Source: Ophthalmolycus amberensis (lineage: Eukaryota > Chordata > Actinopteri > Perciformes > Zoarcidae). From it: a stretch of 64,000 bases of DNA. Numbering within the stretch: position 1 is the stretch's first letter; each line of letters opens with the position of its first letter. The position numbers and the translations under genes were made by a program. Under the pieces are notes generated by a model. It did not search any database and was not told the origin of the DNA. It was given only the letters and a program-made list of their open reading frames with translations. This document shows, in pieces, positions 29,927 to 42,416 of the stretch. The stretch covers positions 310,001 through 374,000 of the forward strand of contig JAFEUB010001473.1 in NCBI GenBank assembly GCA_024529925.1, given 5' to 3'.

Positions 29927-30880
29927 AGTGCTCTTCTGTCTCATGAGGTTTTAGTTTGCTATCAAAGCGATTTCCTGTCTCAAATTTTCATCAGTAATCA
30001 AAGTTCCTGATTGAATTTGAAAAGTGAGCCCAGCTCCATAAATCACATTACATGCCTCACTCCCATCATGCCCGCTCTCATCAGCCACAGGAATGAGACG
30101 CCACCCTGGGTGTAGGTCTGCGTCATGGTCTCCCTGTAAGTGTGCGTGTGTGTGTCTCGTGCAAGCAGTGGAACAGGAAAATGGATGTTGACAGAACGGT
30201 GATTTGATCCGTGCAATTTTCTGTTGGGACAGATAATACAAAAAGGAGAGAGGAACGGTGAAACGACAATAAAGATAACACACTTGGGTCTTATTGTATG
30301 TGGACACACTTCTTGGCATCGGTTCAAGTTCTATTGGCTCACAGTTAGGTTGAGTTTATATGCATCAGTACAGCTCAAATCAGTGATAAAGTCAGGCAAA
30401 AAGGGAATTTTGTTTAAAAAATGAAATAAAAAGACTGAAATGCTTTTGTTGTTGGCATAAAGATTAGTGATCAGGCCAAGGGGCCAAAGGGTCAGAGGAT
30501 CCCAACCAATTTAATCCAATAGTTTTGTTTTTTTCCTTCATATTCACATCATGCAAAAGCTACAGTGACATTTCATTAAAATATAGTTAAATTAGTAAAG
30601 TAATTTAAATGTAATGTTTGACAGCAGAATAGCTCTGCTTCAAGAAAATAGAAACCTGCTCCTCCGGGTTTCTTTACTATAGTTTCCTATATTTTGTATA
30701 GTATGTTGTAGTGTTACGTATATCTGTGTGAGGGAAGTCAGTGTGGTTCTGCTGTGGCAGGACGCTCAGGAGTCGGAGAGTCTCTCTCTCTTAGTATCTC
30801 CAGTGTGAACTAAATACTTATGTACCTTATGTACCTTGGTTCAAAAACTGAGCCTGAATGGTTTCGTTCAACTGCACGAT
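25831..30880. other. Noncoding, start of the downstream gene-free region
   Basis: No coding exon recognised. It contains (GT)n at 28585-28607 and 29663-29688, (CA)n at 28787-28803 and a long (CA)n at 29871-29925, separated by unique AT-rich sequence. Alternative AATAAA signals at 26794 and 27364 could extend the Eph transcript into it. Confidence 0.65.
29871..29925. repeat. (CA)n microsatellite, about 55 bp
   Basis: Uninterrupted CA repeat of about 27 units. Confidence 0.97.
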
Positions 30881-30889
30881 GTCACTGAA

Positions 30890-31130
30890 ACGGACAGAAA
30901 ACAAAAATAAAGAGACATAAAATGAAATAATGAAATAAAAGATATTAAAAAACAAGTAGACAAAAACAACTGCATAGACTCAACCGATAAAAAAAGACTG
31001 CAAAGATGAAAAACGACTACAAGACTTAAAATAATACAAAAAAAATAAAACAATGACTACAGAGAAACGTAAAACAAATATAAAAGATGCAAAACCATAA
31101 CAAAGAGACACAAAACGACAAAAGGAGACT
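30890..31130. repeat. Degenerate A-rich minisatellite
   Basis: Loosely repeated words such as agagacataaaa, gactacaagac, agacacaaaacgac recur through the block, giving a decayed tandem array with unit length of about 15-20. It contains no long plus-strand frame and no recognised gene. Confidence 0.55.
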
Positions 31131-32600
31131 GTGTGAACGCACGATTATTGTCTCGTATTCCGCCCAAGGCTGTTGGCACCAAATGAAATAAAAACTGTAA
31201 TATTTCTACAGTTAGACCAAAGTATAAAAAGGTCAGAAAACGAGAACCAGCAAGAATTCCTGCCTGTGTTGGACAGCTGTCACCACCTAGAACTCTGTTG
31301 CAGATTACAAAATGGACCAGAAGTACATAGATGGATGAATAGAATAACAGGAGAGGAGGAGAATAAATGGTGTTTGAGTATGGAAAAAAAAGAAAAAGTG
31401 AAGAAAAACTTGGAGGAGGTTCGGAGGAACTGAGATAATATTGACCACATAATACCTTACAGATGTGGAAATTACTGTTGGCAGACATGACACGCTGAAC
31501 TGCGAGTGGCTGACTGGAGAGGGACCTTGACCAAACACAAACTCGCTCTCGTCCAAATCGTGCTCTCGACAGAGAAAAGATGATGAAAATCTAAATTTAG
31601 ACCAAATGTATCAAGACCACATCTGTTAGTCTGTAAATTACAGAAACAGATACACGCAACAACACAATATCTTTCCAGGGATCAGTGACATATGGGGTGA
31701 TAGTGTATGGAAGCCTTATTTATTGAAGTGTAAACATACTGCTAATGTCTTCCTCCTCCAAAATGTACAGGCCTACTTCTTGCCTTTCTCTGAAATCTCA
31801 TTATGAGCTCTGCATGTGACAGCTGATTGCAGTGTGTTGCGTGATTTCCGGTGCCTGTCACCTCGAGTGTGTACATGTGTATATGCGGAGAAGAGACACG
31901 AGTGTTCTTTTATACGCACCACGTGTTTACGTGTGTTTCCTATCCTGTATAATCAAACACAGCTCTTCAAGTGCCGTCAATCACGCTTTGATGTTACGGG
32001 GAAGAGCCTAGAAACGGCAGCAACCCCCCTCTGTGAGCTGAGGGAAGTTGTTTCAGGGTCGGTGGATCCATATGAAATGTTCGCCAAAGCAAATGGATGG
32101 AGAAGATCAGATCAGGAGCCTGCAACATAATTATATATATTATATAACCCACGGAAATATAATCCGCGGTTTATGTCAACACACTTTTCTGTAACGTCAA
32201 AGCTTCAAAACAAAACGGCTCTATTCAGAGCGTCGCTCCGCATACTCATGCCCCCTTCATCATGCTGTTCTTTCTCTTCATCATCAGCTGTTTTCCTCTT
32301 GCATTGTTTCTCATCTGAAGAGGATATGAGGCATTGAGGTTGCATTCAACACCTTTAACAGAAACACAATTGTTGTAAACACAAGAACAGATCCATCATA
32401 CAACACCGGATGGTTTTGTTGAGTCGAATATTTGTGACATTGTTACGAGTAAAAACAAGCCTTTCAGGAGGAAGGAATAACACTCTGAAGTTGCCTGGTG
32501 AATGCTAAATTGAATATATTCAATTCGTATTATTGAGCCTCTTGTACACCGACACACACACACATCGCTGGAAACGTACCATAAAAGGCGATGATGACCC
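31131..32600. other. Noncoding, nothing recognised
   Basis: Mixed sequence. Two open frames (31173-31433 and 31816-32130, plus strand) show no domain, no codon pattern that stands out and no splice context, so they are not called as genes. Confidence 0.55.
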
Positions 32601-32607
32601 GTCAGAA

Positions 32608-32692
32608 GAAACTGGGGTTAAGTGTCTTGCTGAAGGACACTTCAACATGTAGACAGGAGAAGCTGGGAGTCAAACGGCCAACCCTGGATTGA
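32608..32692 (-). repeat. SINE-like fragment
   Basis: The stretch ctggggttaagtgtcttgct, gaaggacacttcaacatg and gggagtcaaacggccaaccc resembles a common fish repeat whose minus strand carries a tRNA-like B box (here decayed). Only part of the unit is present. Confidence 0.5.
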
Positions 32693-33431
32693 TTAGCAAA
32701 TTGAAACTTTTTCCAAACAAGAAACCAAATTGAAAATGTTAATTAAATAAGATCATAACCAGACAACTTTCTTCCCTAAAAAGAATCAATCACAGCTGTG
32801 AGGCCTCCAAGAACACTTGGTAGACCACTGTGTTAAGATATTCCAAAAATATGGGGTGGTCTCTTCATTTTTTCCAGTTGTGAATGGAAAGAACATTTTA
32901 GTGGTGGGTGGGGATGACTTTAAACTCACTAGAACATCTTCAGACGTGGCAAAAAATGTGCCACTGTATGTGCCACTGTAACCAAATCGCTCCTAACAAA
33001 AAACAGGCCTATAAGGTCATCTTCTGGTGTTCTTGAACTATTTTAAGACCACTTTTTCTATACTACGCCCTCCTGCATCTCCTCCTCCTCCTCCAGCCTG
33101 TTTGTCATCTACATAATGTCTACTTGGCATTGACTGGTGGTGGCCTCTGGGGATTTGACCAGCAACATAAGAGAGACAGAGCATGGATGAGTGGTGCTGT
33201 TGGTTGTGTATACGTGTGTCGGCGTGTTAGCGAAATAACAGGGTATAAGTAAGGACAGAATGAGGGACTTTTGTGAGACTTTTGGTGGTCAAGCGTCAGT
33301 CGCCTAACCAAGACTCATATGCATTTGAGAATTGATGTTGTGTTTTCAGTTTTGCCGTTGCACTTTGTCCTTTGTCCACCGTATGCAGATTGAGTTTTCT
33401 CCTGTGCGTTTTTGAAAGTTTTTCATACCTT

Positions 33432-33690
33432 AGGGCAGTGGTCACTAATAGGCGGGTCCAGACCCAGATGGCGTTGTAGCCGGACCCGGACCTATAACCG
33501 ATAGATAATTGAGAATTATTACATGTTGACAAAGCGCTTCTATTTTAACCGGCACAGCTTTTCGAGCCTTTACGGCACTCGTTCAGCGGTCCAGGAAACA
33601 CACCGATCAATTACATGCATTGTAAATTATATCACCTGATGCTACTCGGCCAATCAAATATCTGTATTCCGATAAGCATTGCAACTCCAG
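33432..33690. repeat. Possible hAT-related relic
   Basis: Starts gggcagtggtcactaatagg and contains cggacccggacc, words seen at the ends of non-autonomous hAT elements in fish. The right end is unclear and no target duplication was seen. Confidence 0.3.
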
Positions 33691-33696
33691 TGACAT

Positions 33697-34137
33697 GTAT
33701 AGAAGTCTGATTGTATAGAAGTCTATGAAAAAATGACCCTATTTCTCACTTGATTTATTCATTCAGCAAACATTATAACATGAGCTTATGGTCTCAATCG
33801 CAAGTCTTCTTCAATACAGCATGATGTTCAATTTGTAAATGATGGTCCATTTAGAGTCAAATAGACCATAAAGCGTAGTATGCTTTAGGGCGGGCTAACT
33901 GTGATCGACAGGTCGCTGCCACTACCAGAGCCATACACGGTGTCTCTACGTCACTCCTCCGCATTCCAAATATGGTAACTTCCGTTCATCGGTTGCAAAA
34001 AAACAACATGGCGCCGGTCGTATTCCAAGATGGCGACGGCGAAATCGCCAAACTCAAAGCTTTATAACGGCAGGCCACAAACCAAACACAAACATCACGT
34101 CATCATGACTACGTCCACTTCTTACATAAACTATGGT
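33697..34137. repeat. Interspersed fish repeat (MITE-like)
   Basis: The block from tatagaagtctatgaaaaaa, through gtctcaatcgcaagtcttct and agtcaaatagaccataaagc, to acgtccacttcttacataaa and ctatgg matches a dispersed repeat I recognise from many fish introns. The ends are roughly inverted (gaagtctatg / catagtttatg). A plus-strand frame beginning at 34030 lies partly inside it and is not a gene. Confidence 0.6.
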
Positions 34138-36030
34138 AAAAACACAATCACATGGTCTGTAAAATGTCATGGAAAACTACCGGTAACAGCAAATGTGGAG
34201 GCACACACACCATATGGACACACACACACACACACAATCCAGAACCACATGCAGCAAGCACACATATTGATGTTTGACCACACAAGATGGGCCACTAAAA
34301 GAGTGCTGAGTCAAACTCTACTTGTGGTCTATTCACAAAACATTTCAAAAAGCATTTCTCTCCGACCTTTCTCTCCGTCTATTTCTTTGTCATACTCTGT
34401 TGGATATTAAATCAATGCTTATTGTTTATGCCATTACAACAGAGCATTTGCTTGTGCATGTGTGGTTGTGTGCACACACACACACAAAGCACCAACACAG
34501 AGCTATGCGTAGGCAGTCGGGGCTCTAAATCAGCCACATGCTTACTAACAGAGGTTTGACCCAAATAACAGTGTAATTTATGACGGCTTTTAGGCTCCCA
34601 GGCAGCCGTGGAAATAGAACAGAGAATAATGTGAGTCTGACCGCAGCTACATCACTTCAGTTTATGTCCCAGTCTTTTACTAGGACACACGTTCTTAATG
34701 ATACAGAGACAGTAAACACAATGTTAATGGTCGCTGGTTTTAGAAAGAGTGCTCAGCGGCAAATGCACAGCTGTGCGCACAGTTATGGACGTGCTCATGA
34801 GCAAGAATACCAAACAGGTGCAGGTTACTGACACACTTTTACAAACAGAGATGGCAATCAACAGCAGAGGCAGTACAGTAAACAAGAGGGATAAATAATA
34901 GCGCCATTGACAAACATGTGAGAGACGGATGGATGTAGAAGGAGGGACGGACTGAAGCTGAGATGTCATTAGTACCCCAAAGTAAGGCCCCGGCCCCAGG
35001 CAGGGCTAGAGGCTGAAATGGACCGTTAGCAGCTGCTGGAGGAGATGACATCTCAGGCAGACCCAAAGGACGAGTTAAGACATCCCAAGCATTATATAGC
35101 TCTGTGTGTACTGTAGGCGTGTGTGCACATCTAGTGTGTGTGTGTGTGTGCCTGTATGCATATAATCCTGTGTGCTACCCTCCCGTGCTGTAGTGGGTCA
35201 TTTGCCTCAGTGTTTGAAGGAGAGATGCTGCTCTGAGGATCAAGCTCCTGTCAGGGCTCCACAGATCAGAGCACAGAGCGACAGCATGCCATGAGAGAGG
35301 AGGAGAGGGCAAAGACAGACAAATGAGATGACATGAGACCTTTCCACACGCAAGCTTTCTTGGAGCTCGTCTTTCTCAGACTATGTCCACAAAAACACAG
35401 TTTACGTGCGATTCAAACCACCGCGTGCACCACAGCCCTCATCTGGTGAGGAAAGGAACAGACACGGTCCTGTTCTTAGCCAAAGTCTCAGTCGGTTAAA
35501 CCTCCATTCTGCTTCCCTCCTGCTGCCCGTGATAACATATACAATGTCTTCATGGAGCCAAACTAACTATTTAGATATGCTCTTTTTACATAATTTCCTG
35601 TTTCTGTTGACAGACGACTGATCAAGCATCAAAAGGGATTTGGTTAATGTTTGGTTGATGTCTCAGTGCAGCAGCACGTGGATTACAATAATGGTTAAAA
35701 GGTGATATTTGTGAGTCTCACTTAAATGCACAGCTTATTTTTTCAGGTGTATCTAGTCCAGTCCGGAGAAGGAAGAGAGAAAGAATTCTGTACTCTGGAC
35801 GAACACTCAGAGGGAGGAACCAACGCAAGAGTCTTATCATTCGCCTTTCTCAGAAACGGAAGAGACCTTTGATGGAGAGCCGTGAGAATCAGGGAAAGGA
35901 GCAGTATGCCAGTAATGATATTAAACTGTTCTTTTTTTCATCTGATACACAGATGATTTACTTAATGCCGTTTATAGACTCGTGACAGACCGAGAGAAGA
36001 GGAAGAAAGAAGCACGAGGGAGTGAAGAGA
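34138..36030. other. Noncoding, nothing recognised
   Basis: Mostly unique sequence with short CA/GT runs (34216-34235, 34475-34487, 35135-35150). No exon, RNA gene or element identified. Confidence 0.55.
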
Positions 36031-36073
36031 GAGAGATAAGAGAGAACATGAGAGAGAGAGAGAGAAGAGAGAA

Positions 36074-36162
<89 letters not shown>

Positions 36163-36191
36163 ACGAGACAGAGAGAGAGAAGAGAGAACAC

Positions 36192-36225
<34 letters not shown>

Positions 36226-36270
36226 ACACGAGAGAGAGAGAGAACGAGAGAGAGAGAGAGAGAGAGAGAG

Positions 36271-36301
<31 letters not shown>

Positions 36302-36530
36302 ACATGAGAGAGAGATAGAGAGAGAGATAAGAGAGAACACGAGAGAGAGAGAGAAAACAAGAGAGGGAGAGAGAGAGAGAACACGAGAGAGAGAGAGAAC
36401 ATGAGAGAGAGAGAGAACACGAGAGAGAGAGAGAACATGAGAGAGAGAGATAAGAGAGAACACGAGAGAGAGAGAGAACATGAGAGAGAGAGATAGAGAG
36501 AGAGATAAGAGAGAACACGAGAGAGAGAGA

Positions 36531-36569
<39 letters not shown>

Positions 36570-36573
36570 AGCC
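36030..36573 (+). repeat. Long (GA)n array with periodic ACAC interruptions, about 540 bp
   Basis: A purine-rich array in which runs of GA are interrupted again and again by aacac, giving a loose higher-order unit of about 20-60 bp of the form (GA)n-ACAC-GA. ACAT, ACAA and ATAG variants become more frequent towards the right. Frames in all directions encode Arg-Glu or Ser-Leu repeats and are artefacts. Confidence 0.97.
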
Positions 36574-37960
36574 AATTTGTGCATTCACATGTTTTTCTCA
36601 GACTTATCATCACACAAAGTAGGTCCTACTTTCTGCTGATAAGGTCAGCTGTCAGTCTAGACTTATTTAAGGAAGTGTGTGTACTCAAACAGACACTGGC
36701 GTACGCACAAAGTGATTTTTAAGCAGATTTGCATCATTAGGACAGTACACACACACACACGCACAAAATTGTGTGCATCTTACACATTTCATTAATCGTG
36801 ATGAAAGCATACTCCCACTCTCTGGAAAGCCCTGCATTAAAAAAAAAACATCTTCTTTCTTGCCCTTTTTTGGGGGATTTAAATTCATAGTAATGTATTC
36901 TAACCCCCTCCTCTTATAATCTTCAAGTCATAAGATCATGAGTCATGAACTGTAAATTCAATTGCATGTTGCAATCCGTCCCTACGGAGTCCCCCGTCTG
37001 AATCGTGCAGTGCAACAAAGCCACTAATAGTCGGGTATCTTCTGGAGAAATGTCCCCGTCTGCAGGTGCCAGGCCCCGTCGTCGTAACATATTCATTCCA
37101 ACGATGGCGGAGTGCGCATAAAAGGTATTGCCAAAAGCTGAGTGTTTGTTAAATGAAGATGAATGGGATAGTTTGGATTGAAGGTGATATTTTATTTAGG
37201 ATCAGACGTTCTCCGTTTGGTAATGCTACAGCCACTCTCGCAACAACATGACAGCCCCGGGAAATGGATATTGATTAGAAAAGGTTGATGCTATTTCTCC
37301 CCCTCGTTTCTTTTTTTTTTTTTTTTTCTTCTTCTTACACTCCCTCCATCTCTCCCCCTCCTCTCTCTCCTGCTGTTTGGCTCTTTTTAATACTCTCCCT
37401 CCCTCCATAAGGGTCTCAGAATTTCCCTCCGTCTCTCTCTTTCTGTTGTAAGACCGTTATGCGTGATGTGCTATAAAGCATGATCGATGGTTAGAGCTGA
37501 TTTTAGGGCCCCGCAGCTGAAGCTGGGGTTGGAGGACACCTGAGCAAATTGCATGTCATCTACGTGCTATTTTGTGTATACGTGCATGTTTGTTTTTGTG
37601 TTTGTGTGTGTGTATGCTCCCGTAGAAGCAAAGAGAAAATAGAGAGGGAGAGAGATTTGTCCGTGCATATGAGAAAAGACACCAAAGCCTGAAAATGAAA
37701 TGGTTCTCAAACTAAAAGAACCACATGAATATCAGCTGTGGCTCAACCTGTGGATCAACTACAAAAATACTCTGTGTACGTTCTCGCACACAAAGGAAGG
37801 AATTATGTAATTTCTGAGCCTATAAGACATCTTTTATTTGGAAACAGCAAGAGGCAGTTTTGTAATTTATGTTAGAATCAATCCATAACTAACAGAAATT
37901 GAAAAATTGTTTATGTGTGTGCTTTTGTGTCCCTGTGTATACTATGTTGTTTGTGTATGT
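36574..37960. other. Noncoding, nothing recognised
   Basis: Unique sequence with a poly(T) run at 37311-37327, a CT-rich block at 37325-37440 and short GT runs. No gene or element identified. Confidence 0.55.
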
Positions 37961-37969
37961 GGTTATGAG

Positions 37970-38350
37970 TAACATTGGCTATGAGTTGGAGTTTCTGGTC
38001 ATGTGATGAATGTAACAATAAGTCTAATAGTCTCCTTTTAGCTCTGGTTTTTGTCTCTACCAACTCCTGAGAAAAATATCTGGCTCTTTAGCTGCTAAAT
38101 GCTCCACTATGTTCACCAGCTAGTCGCTAACTTTCTCTGTCTGACATTTGGTGCTGGTAGTTTGGGCATACAATGGTTTTAGCAGGGGTTTTTGTCCCGC
38201 TGAAAATAGCTGCCAGATGCTGCAAACAACACTCATAAGAGCAGTGAGAATTAATCAAAACATTAAAGTAGCTGGTCAGAAAACCAAAACAATGAGCTGA
38301 AAGACGCTAAAACAAATCAGTAGAGCTGAGGGGATCAGCAGAGTTGGCGA
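37970..38350. repeat. Interspersed repeat, first of two copies (TGCTCCACTATG family)
   Basis: Contains ctctttagctgctaaatgct and ccactatgttcaccagctag, which recur almost exactly at 40038-40076. Flanking words (tttttgtctctaccaactcc, ctgacatttggtgctggtag) match a common teleost repeat as I remember it. This copy is the longer of the two. Confidence 0.6.
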
Positions 38351-38628
38351 ATACATCTCAATGGATTCATCACTACATGGGACCCCTTTCACATATATGT
38401 AGTGATGTGATCCATTCATATACAATATTGATTAGCTTGCCTTCGCTAAATACCAAGGGTTCCCCATAAAACCTAAGCTTTTTGACCCCACAAGGTGAGT
38501 CATACCAGTAGACACACACAGACCTTAAAAGACAAGAAAACTGTGAAAGAGGAAGCTTGGAGAGGATATATTGTGTTTGTGAACACTCCGTAGTAGGTGG
38601 TGCCATCATTAAAATTCCAAACACACAC

Positions 38629-38718
38629 AGACTAACCCCGGTGTACCGCCACACCACACATGCACACACACACAGACTAACCCCGGTGTACCGCCACACC
38701 ACACATGCACACACACAC
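38629..38718. repeat. Tandem duplication, 45-bp unit, two copies
   Basis: The word agactaaccccggtgtacc begins at 38629 and again at 38674 with the same following sequence, giving two near-identical 45-bp units that each end in a CA run. It probably arose by slippage in the CA-rich context. Confidence 0.9.
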
Positions 38719-38726
38719 ACACATAC

Positions 38727-39210
38727 ATAGGCACTAGGGGTGTAACGGTACGCGTATTCGTATTGAACCGTTCGGTACGAGGCTCACGGTTCGGTACGCA
38801 TGACGAACCGAATACGTTTGAATAAAAAAAATTTTTTTTAAATTTAAAAATTTAAAAAATTTAAAAACCTTTATTTAACCAGGTAGTCCCATTGAGATTA
38901 AAAATCTCTTTTGCAAGATGTAAGTAACAATACTACATAACATTAAGGAGCAGTTTTTGTTTTTTATGCTTATGTGTTGCTAAGAAGACACCCCAGAAGA
39001 TGGGTCACTCAGGTATAGTTCCATCATTGTTCAAAGTCAAAGAATAACTTCATGATGTTAGTTGTAATGAATAAATATATTTTAAAATCAAGTACATTTC
39101 TCTGGCATTTATAGTTTTCTACTGTACCGAAACGTACCGAACCGTGACTCCACTGTATCGTACCGAACCCAACCGTGAATTTTGTGAACCGTTACACCCC
39201 TAATAGGCAC
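38727..39210. mobile_element. hAT-like MITE with 8-bp target-site duplication
   Basis: The element spans 38735-39202. It begins TAGGGGTGTAACGGT and ends ACCGTTACACCCCTA, perfect 15-bp terminal inverted repeats. It is flanked on both sides by ataggcac (38727-38734 and 39203-39210), the 8-bp duplication expected of hAT transposases. Subterminal copies of cggttcggtacg and its complement sit at both ends. The middle is A/T palindromic and includes cctttatttaaccaggtag, itself a known fish repeat word. It has no ORF, so it is non-autonomous. Confidence 0.88.
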
Positions 39211-39218
39211 AGGCACAG

Positions 39219-39220
<2 letters not shown>

Positions 39221-39256
<36 letters not shown>
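39221..39256. repeat. (CA)n microsatellite
   Basis: CA run of about 18 units directly beyond the MITE target duplication, following aggcacaggcacaggc. Confidence 0.95.
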
Positions 39257-39259
<3 letters not shown>

Positions 39260-40032
39260 TCGAGTATTATCTCTTGTGCCCATACACCCTCATTACCATT
39301 CAGCTCTGATCCCTGATGATAACCTCTCTTGTGCAGACACAGCCACACGGTGACCAGGATTATGCGTTTTCACAAGTCCAATTAATACAGACGTAACCAC
39401 AGCAATCGATAACACATTGACTAAGCGTGGCTGGGAAATTCATAATTGCCTGAAGGTGAAAGGTTAAATGACTTCTACAAAATCTTAATACCCCATTGAA
39501 CAGACCCAGGGCTCGCTCTTTTGTCGCTCTTTCTTTATGTTCACTGTTCAAAGGATAATTGAGCCCCGAACACACCACCTGCAATCATTGCATTCTTTCT
39601 TTTTATTCCTTTATAGTTGAGGGCAACAGGCTCTAACATAGTAATCAATGACTAGTGACGACATCATTTGGATGTTATTGTCAAACATAATACACAACAT
39701 TGACTACACGTATGACACAGACTATAAAAAGAAACACTATTGATTAGTTTTTTGTAAGCTCATCAATGCATCCTTCTGAATGGAATCAATAACTAAGTGC
39801 TTATTTTTTTGTCCACTTTTTTTTGGTACTTATTCAATGCTGTGGTTTCTATGAAGGGGCTCTGTCAAGGGCAAAATATAGAGTTCTTGTTTTTCTACAA
39901 TAACGTGGTGGTGGCAGTTACGTTATGTAAGGGACAAAGTGAAGACGGACATGCTGGTTGGAACACAAATCAACAATTATCTAATATTACCAAGGCATTG
40001 TTGTTTTTTTGACCACTTGGTGGCAAAAAGAT

Positions 40033-40117
40033 CTGTCTCTTTAACTGCTAAATGCTCCACTATGTTCACCAGCTAGTTGCTTACTTTGTCTGTCCACCAG
40101 TTGGTGCTAGACAGCTA
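40033..40117. repeat. Interspersed repeat, second copy (TGCTCCACTATG family)
   Basis: Shares ctgctaaatgctccactatg, ttcaccagctag and ggtgctag with the copy at 37970-38350. It is shorter and truncated at both sides. Confidence 0.6.
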
Positions 40118-40235
40118 GTATACAGTGAGTTTATTTAGAGACGCACTCTTACTACGAACGGCTCCTTTCAACTTACACTTGTTGCCATTTTCCCCATTCT
40201 TTATATACAAATATTGACTGTAGCTTCATGGAAAT

Positions 40236-40514
40236 AATGGTATGGATGGCGAATATGGCCAAAATCCTCTATCATTATACAGGTCATGACATATCTCTAT
40301 AACGATATATATCACGATATAGTATGTTCTGTGAAATAAAGTATTTTCTCCTTTAATTAAGACTTTTAAGAGCAACATTTGAACTATTGGATGCTTGTAA
40401 TAACCAATTGTGACAACATAAATGTATATCACAATACCTCAACATATGATTTCCTCACAATACGGTTTCATTGAGAGATGATAAATTAACATGTTTAATT
40501 ATCGCCCAGCCCTA
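40236..40514. repeat. TATCGCCCAGCCCTA-type hAT-like relic
   Basis: The right end reads attatcgcccagccctaaat. Internal ataacgatatatatcacgat and a decayed left end (ggatggcgaatatggcc) match a non-autonomous element widespread in vertebrates as I remember it. There is no ORF. Confidence 0.55.
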
Positions 40515-41699
40515 AATAAAAGGTCCGTTTCAGCTTTATAGAGATTAAAAGTCCTCAATGAGGGAAATTCTATATTACATATTTTCAACTAGTGGCTGGC
40601 ACAAATAAAAGGATGTAGTTTGGTTATCTTCCAACAGTTGAATGTTTTGTTTGCCACCTCTCTGAGTTATAACTGCACTGTGTTGTCAACAGACTTCAAC
40701 AGTTAGAGATTCAGCCACTCCAAACGTACGGGTCTCCCAGCCCTACGAAGTACACAGAAAATAATCCACTTGCTTCTATACCAGCCTCTAAAAAAAATCC
40801 TCCTCTCAATGAAATCTTCAACAGCTGATATCTAAATCTTCACTCTGCTGCAGCTCCAAACGCTCTCAGCGAGGTTTACCCCCGCAGCCTCTCTTGTCTT
40901 CTGTACTCCGCTCTGAGCAGCCGCTTCGCTACCGAGATGAACAAGACGGAAGGCAAGAACAAGAGTACTGCAAAGGGGATGGTGCCCAGCAGCAACGCTT
41001 TGATCACCTCACCGAGTCAAACACACTTAAACTCCTGTTAGGAATCAGTGGGGGGCGACCCGGGTGAATCCCCTCCTTCTCACTGCTGACTCTCAGCAGC
41101 AAAAGACTGCTGCTATATGTGAACTACGCTGGAAGGAAAATAACACCATTAAATAAAAAGATAGTGTTGATCTAATCAAATCTAGTTGGGAAAAACAGTG
41201 CCTTGTAATAGTTTTGCATGCATGAAATGGCTTGTTGAGATCAACAAACCTTTCTTTGCATATTCACCTCTTTGACAGCTGTCTCCTGCAGCTTTATGAA
41301 TGTATCAAAACGTTCACCTCACACATAGAACATCCCTCTCTTCCCTCCCTCCTCCACATGAAGACCAGAGAGCAGGATTTGTTTCCGAGTTTTTTCCTCC
41401 TTGTCACTGCCGGTCTAACATCAGTAGTGCCACTTTGATATACTGTGGGTTGTACAGAGCGTGGGCATTTTTATAAAGCTCTTGTAGTGGTTACACAAAT
41501 AAACTTGACATTCAGCGAAAACATATTTAAGTGAGGAACGATTTTCAAAGAATATAATAGACGTACTTATAATTCTTCTAAATATACATTTCGGGTTGTT
41601 TATAGACAGAAAAGAGTTGAATGGTGTTTCAGTGTTGGTGCTCCTTATAACTCAATATTAAATGTTCCTACTTGCCAAATTACTTCAGCTGATTTGTTT

Positions 41700-42047
41700 T
41701 AAAAGCTAGGGTGTAGCATTTACAGGAATCTATTGGCAGAAATGTAATATAATACCAATAACTATGTTTTCATTAGTGTATCATCACGTGAAAATGAATG
41801 TACAAATAAAATGATTTGGTTACTTTAGAACGATCTACATAGGGCACGGTTCCTCTTCTATGTTGCTCCGCAATGTTTCTACAGTAGCTCAGAACACAAT
41901 ACAAACACTGGTTCTAGCAAAGGGCCATTCGCATTTTTGCGTCGGCCACCGACACGCCAACACGCTGGGCACACGGGAGGTTTCAGTTGGTTGCAATCTG
42001 TAACCCCACAGCTAGATGGAGCCAAATCCTACACACTGGCTCTTTAA
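41700..42047. repeat. Interspersed fish repeat with inverted ends (AGGGTGTAG...CTACACACTGG)
   Basis: The left end agggtgtagcattt (from 41708) and right end aaatcctacacactgg (to 42039) are inverted complements apart from a few changes, flanked by TTTAAA-like sequence on both sides. Internal words (aactatgttttcattagtgt, tctacatagggcacggttcc, gtttctacagtagctcagaa) match a very common acanthomorph repeat I recognise. It is non-coding. Confidence 0.65.
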
Positions 42048-42183
42048 ATAATGCCCCAGTATTCATAGTTTTCACGTGACGTTACATCCCTATGGTGAAC
42101 GCCCCCTTGGAGGGCAAAATGACGCTGCCCTATGCTGACCGCCAGATTACGAAATGTGAGTGATTTCCGGTTTTCTGCCAAAA

Positions 42184-42375
42184 TGCGGGATAGTTATTGT
42201 GCAATCGGATGCACTAATAGCTAAGGAGACAAACCTGGTCTGTGTTTCTACACAATCCCATCCGAGAAAGAATATCCTGAAAGGAAAACATTGTGGATTT
42301 ACGCCGGTAAACACGCCTCTGTCCCTGGGGAGGGCAAACAATGGCTGCCGTCAAAGTACACATGCATTTGCAGCG
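42184..42375 (+). pseudogene. THAP-domain remnant (transposon-derived)
   Basis: From ATG at 42184 the frame reads MRDSYCAIGCTNS, a stop (TAA, 42223-42225), then GDKPGLCFYTIPSEKEYPE, RKTLWIYAGKHASVPGEGK and YTCICSD. This fits the THAP pattern: N-terminal C-x3-C, a central aromatic/IP segment, a conserved W and a late C-x-C. The expected HF after CSD is replaced by serines, so the zinc site is broken in addition to the stop. THAP domains bind DNA and are common in transposase-related proteins. Confidence 0.65.
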
Positions 42376-42416
42376 ACAGTTCTAGTTGCCTTGATGAGTT
42401 ACACTAAAGTTAACTA

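Noticed and set aside
31173..31433. Plus-strand frame ending in a Lys/Glu-rich tail
   Set aside because: No recognisable domain, adjacent to a degenerate A-rich minisatellite, no splice signals in suitable positions.
35958..36613. Minus-strand frames of more than 200 codons, Ser-Leu rich
   Set aside because: All three frames stay open because the array is a dinucleotide repeat without stop codons; the product is low-complexity in every frame.
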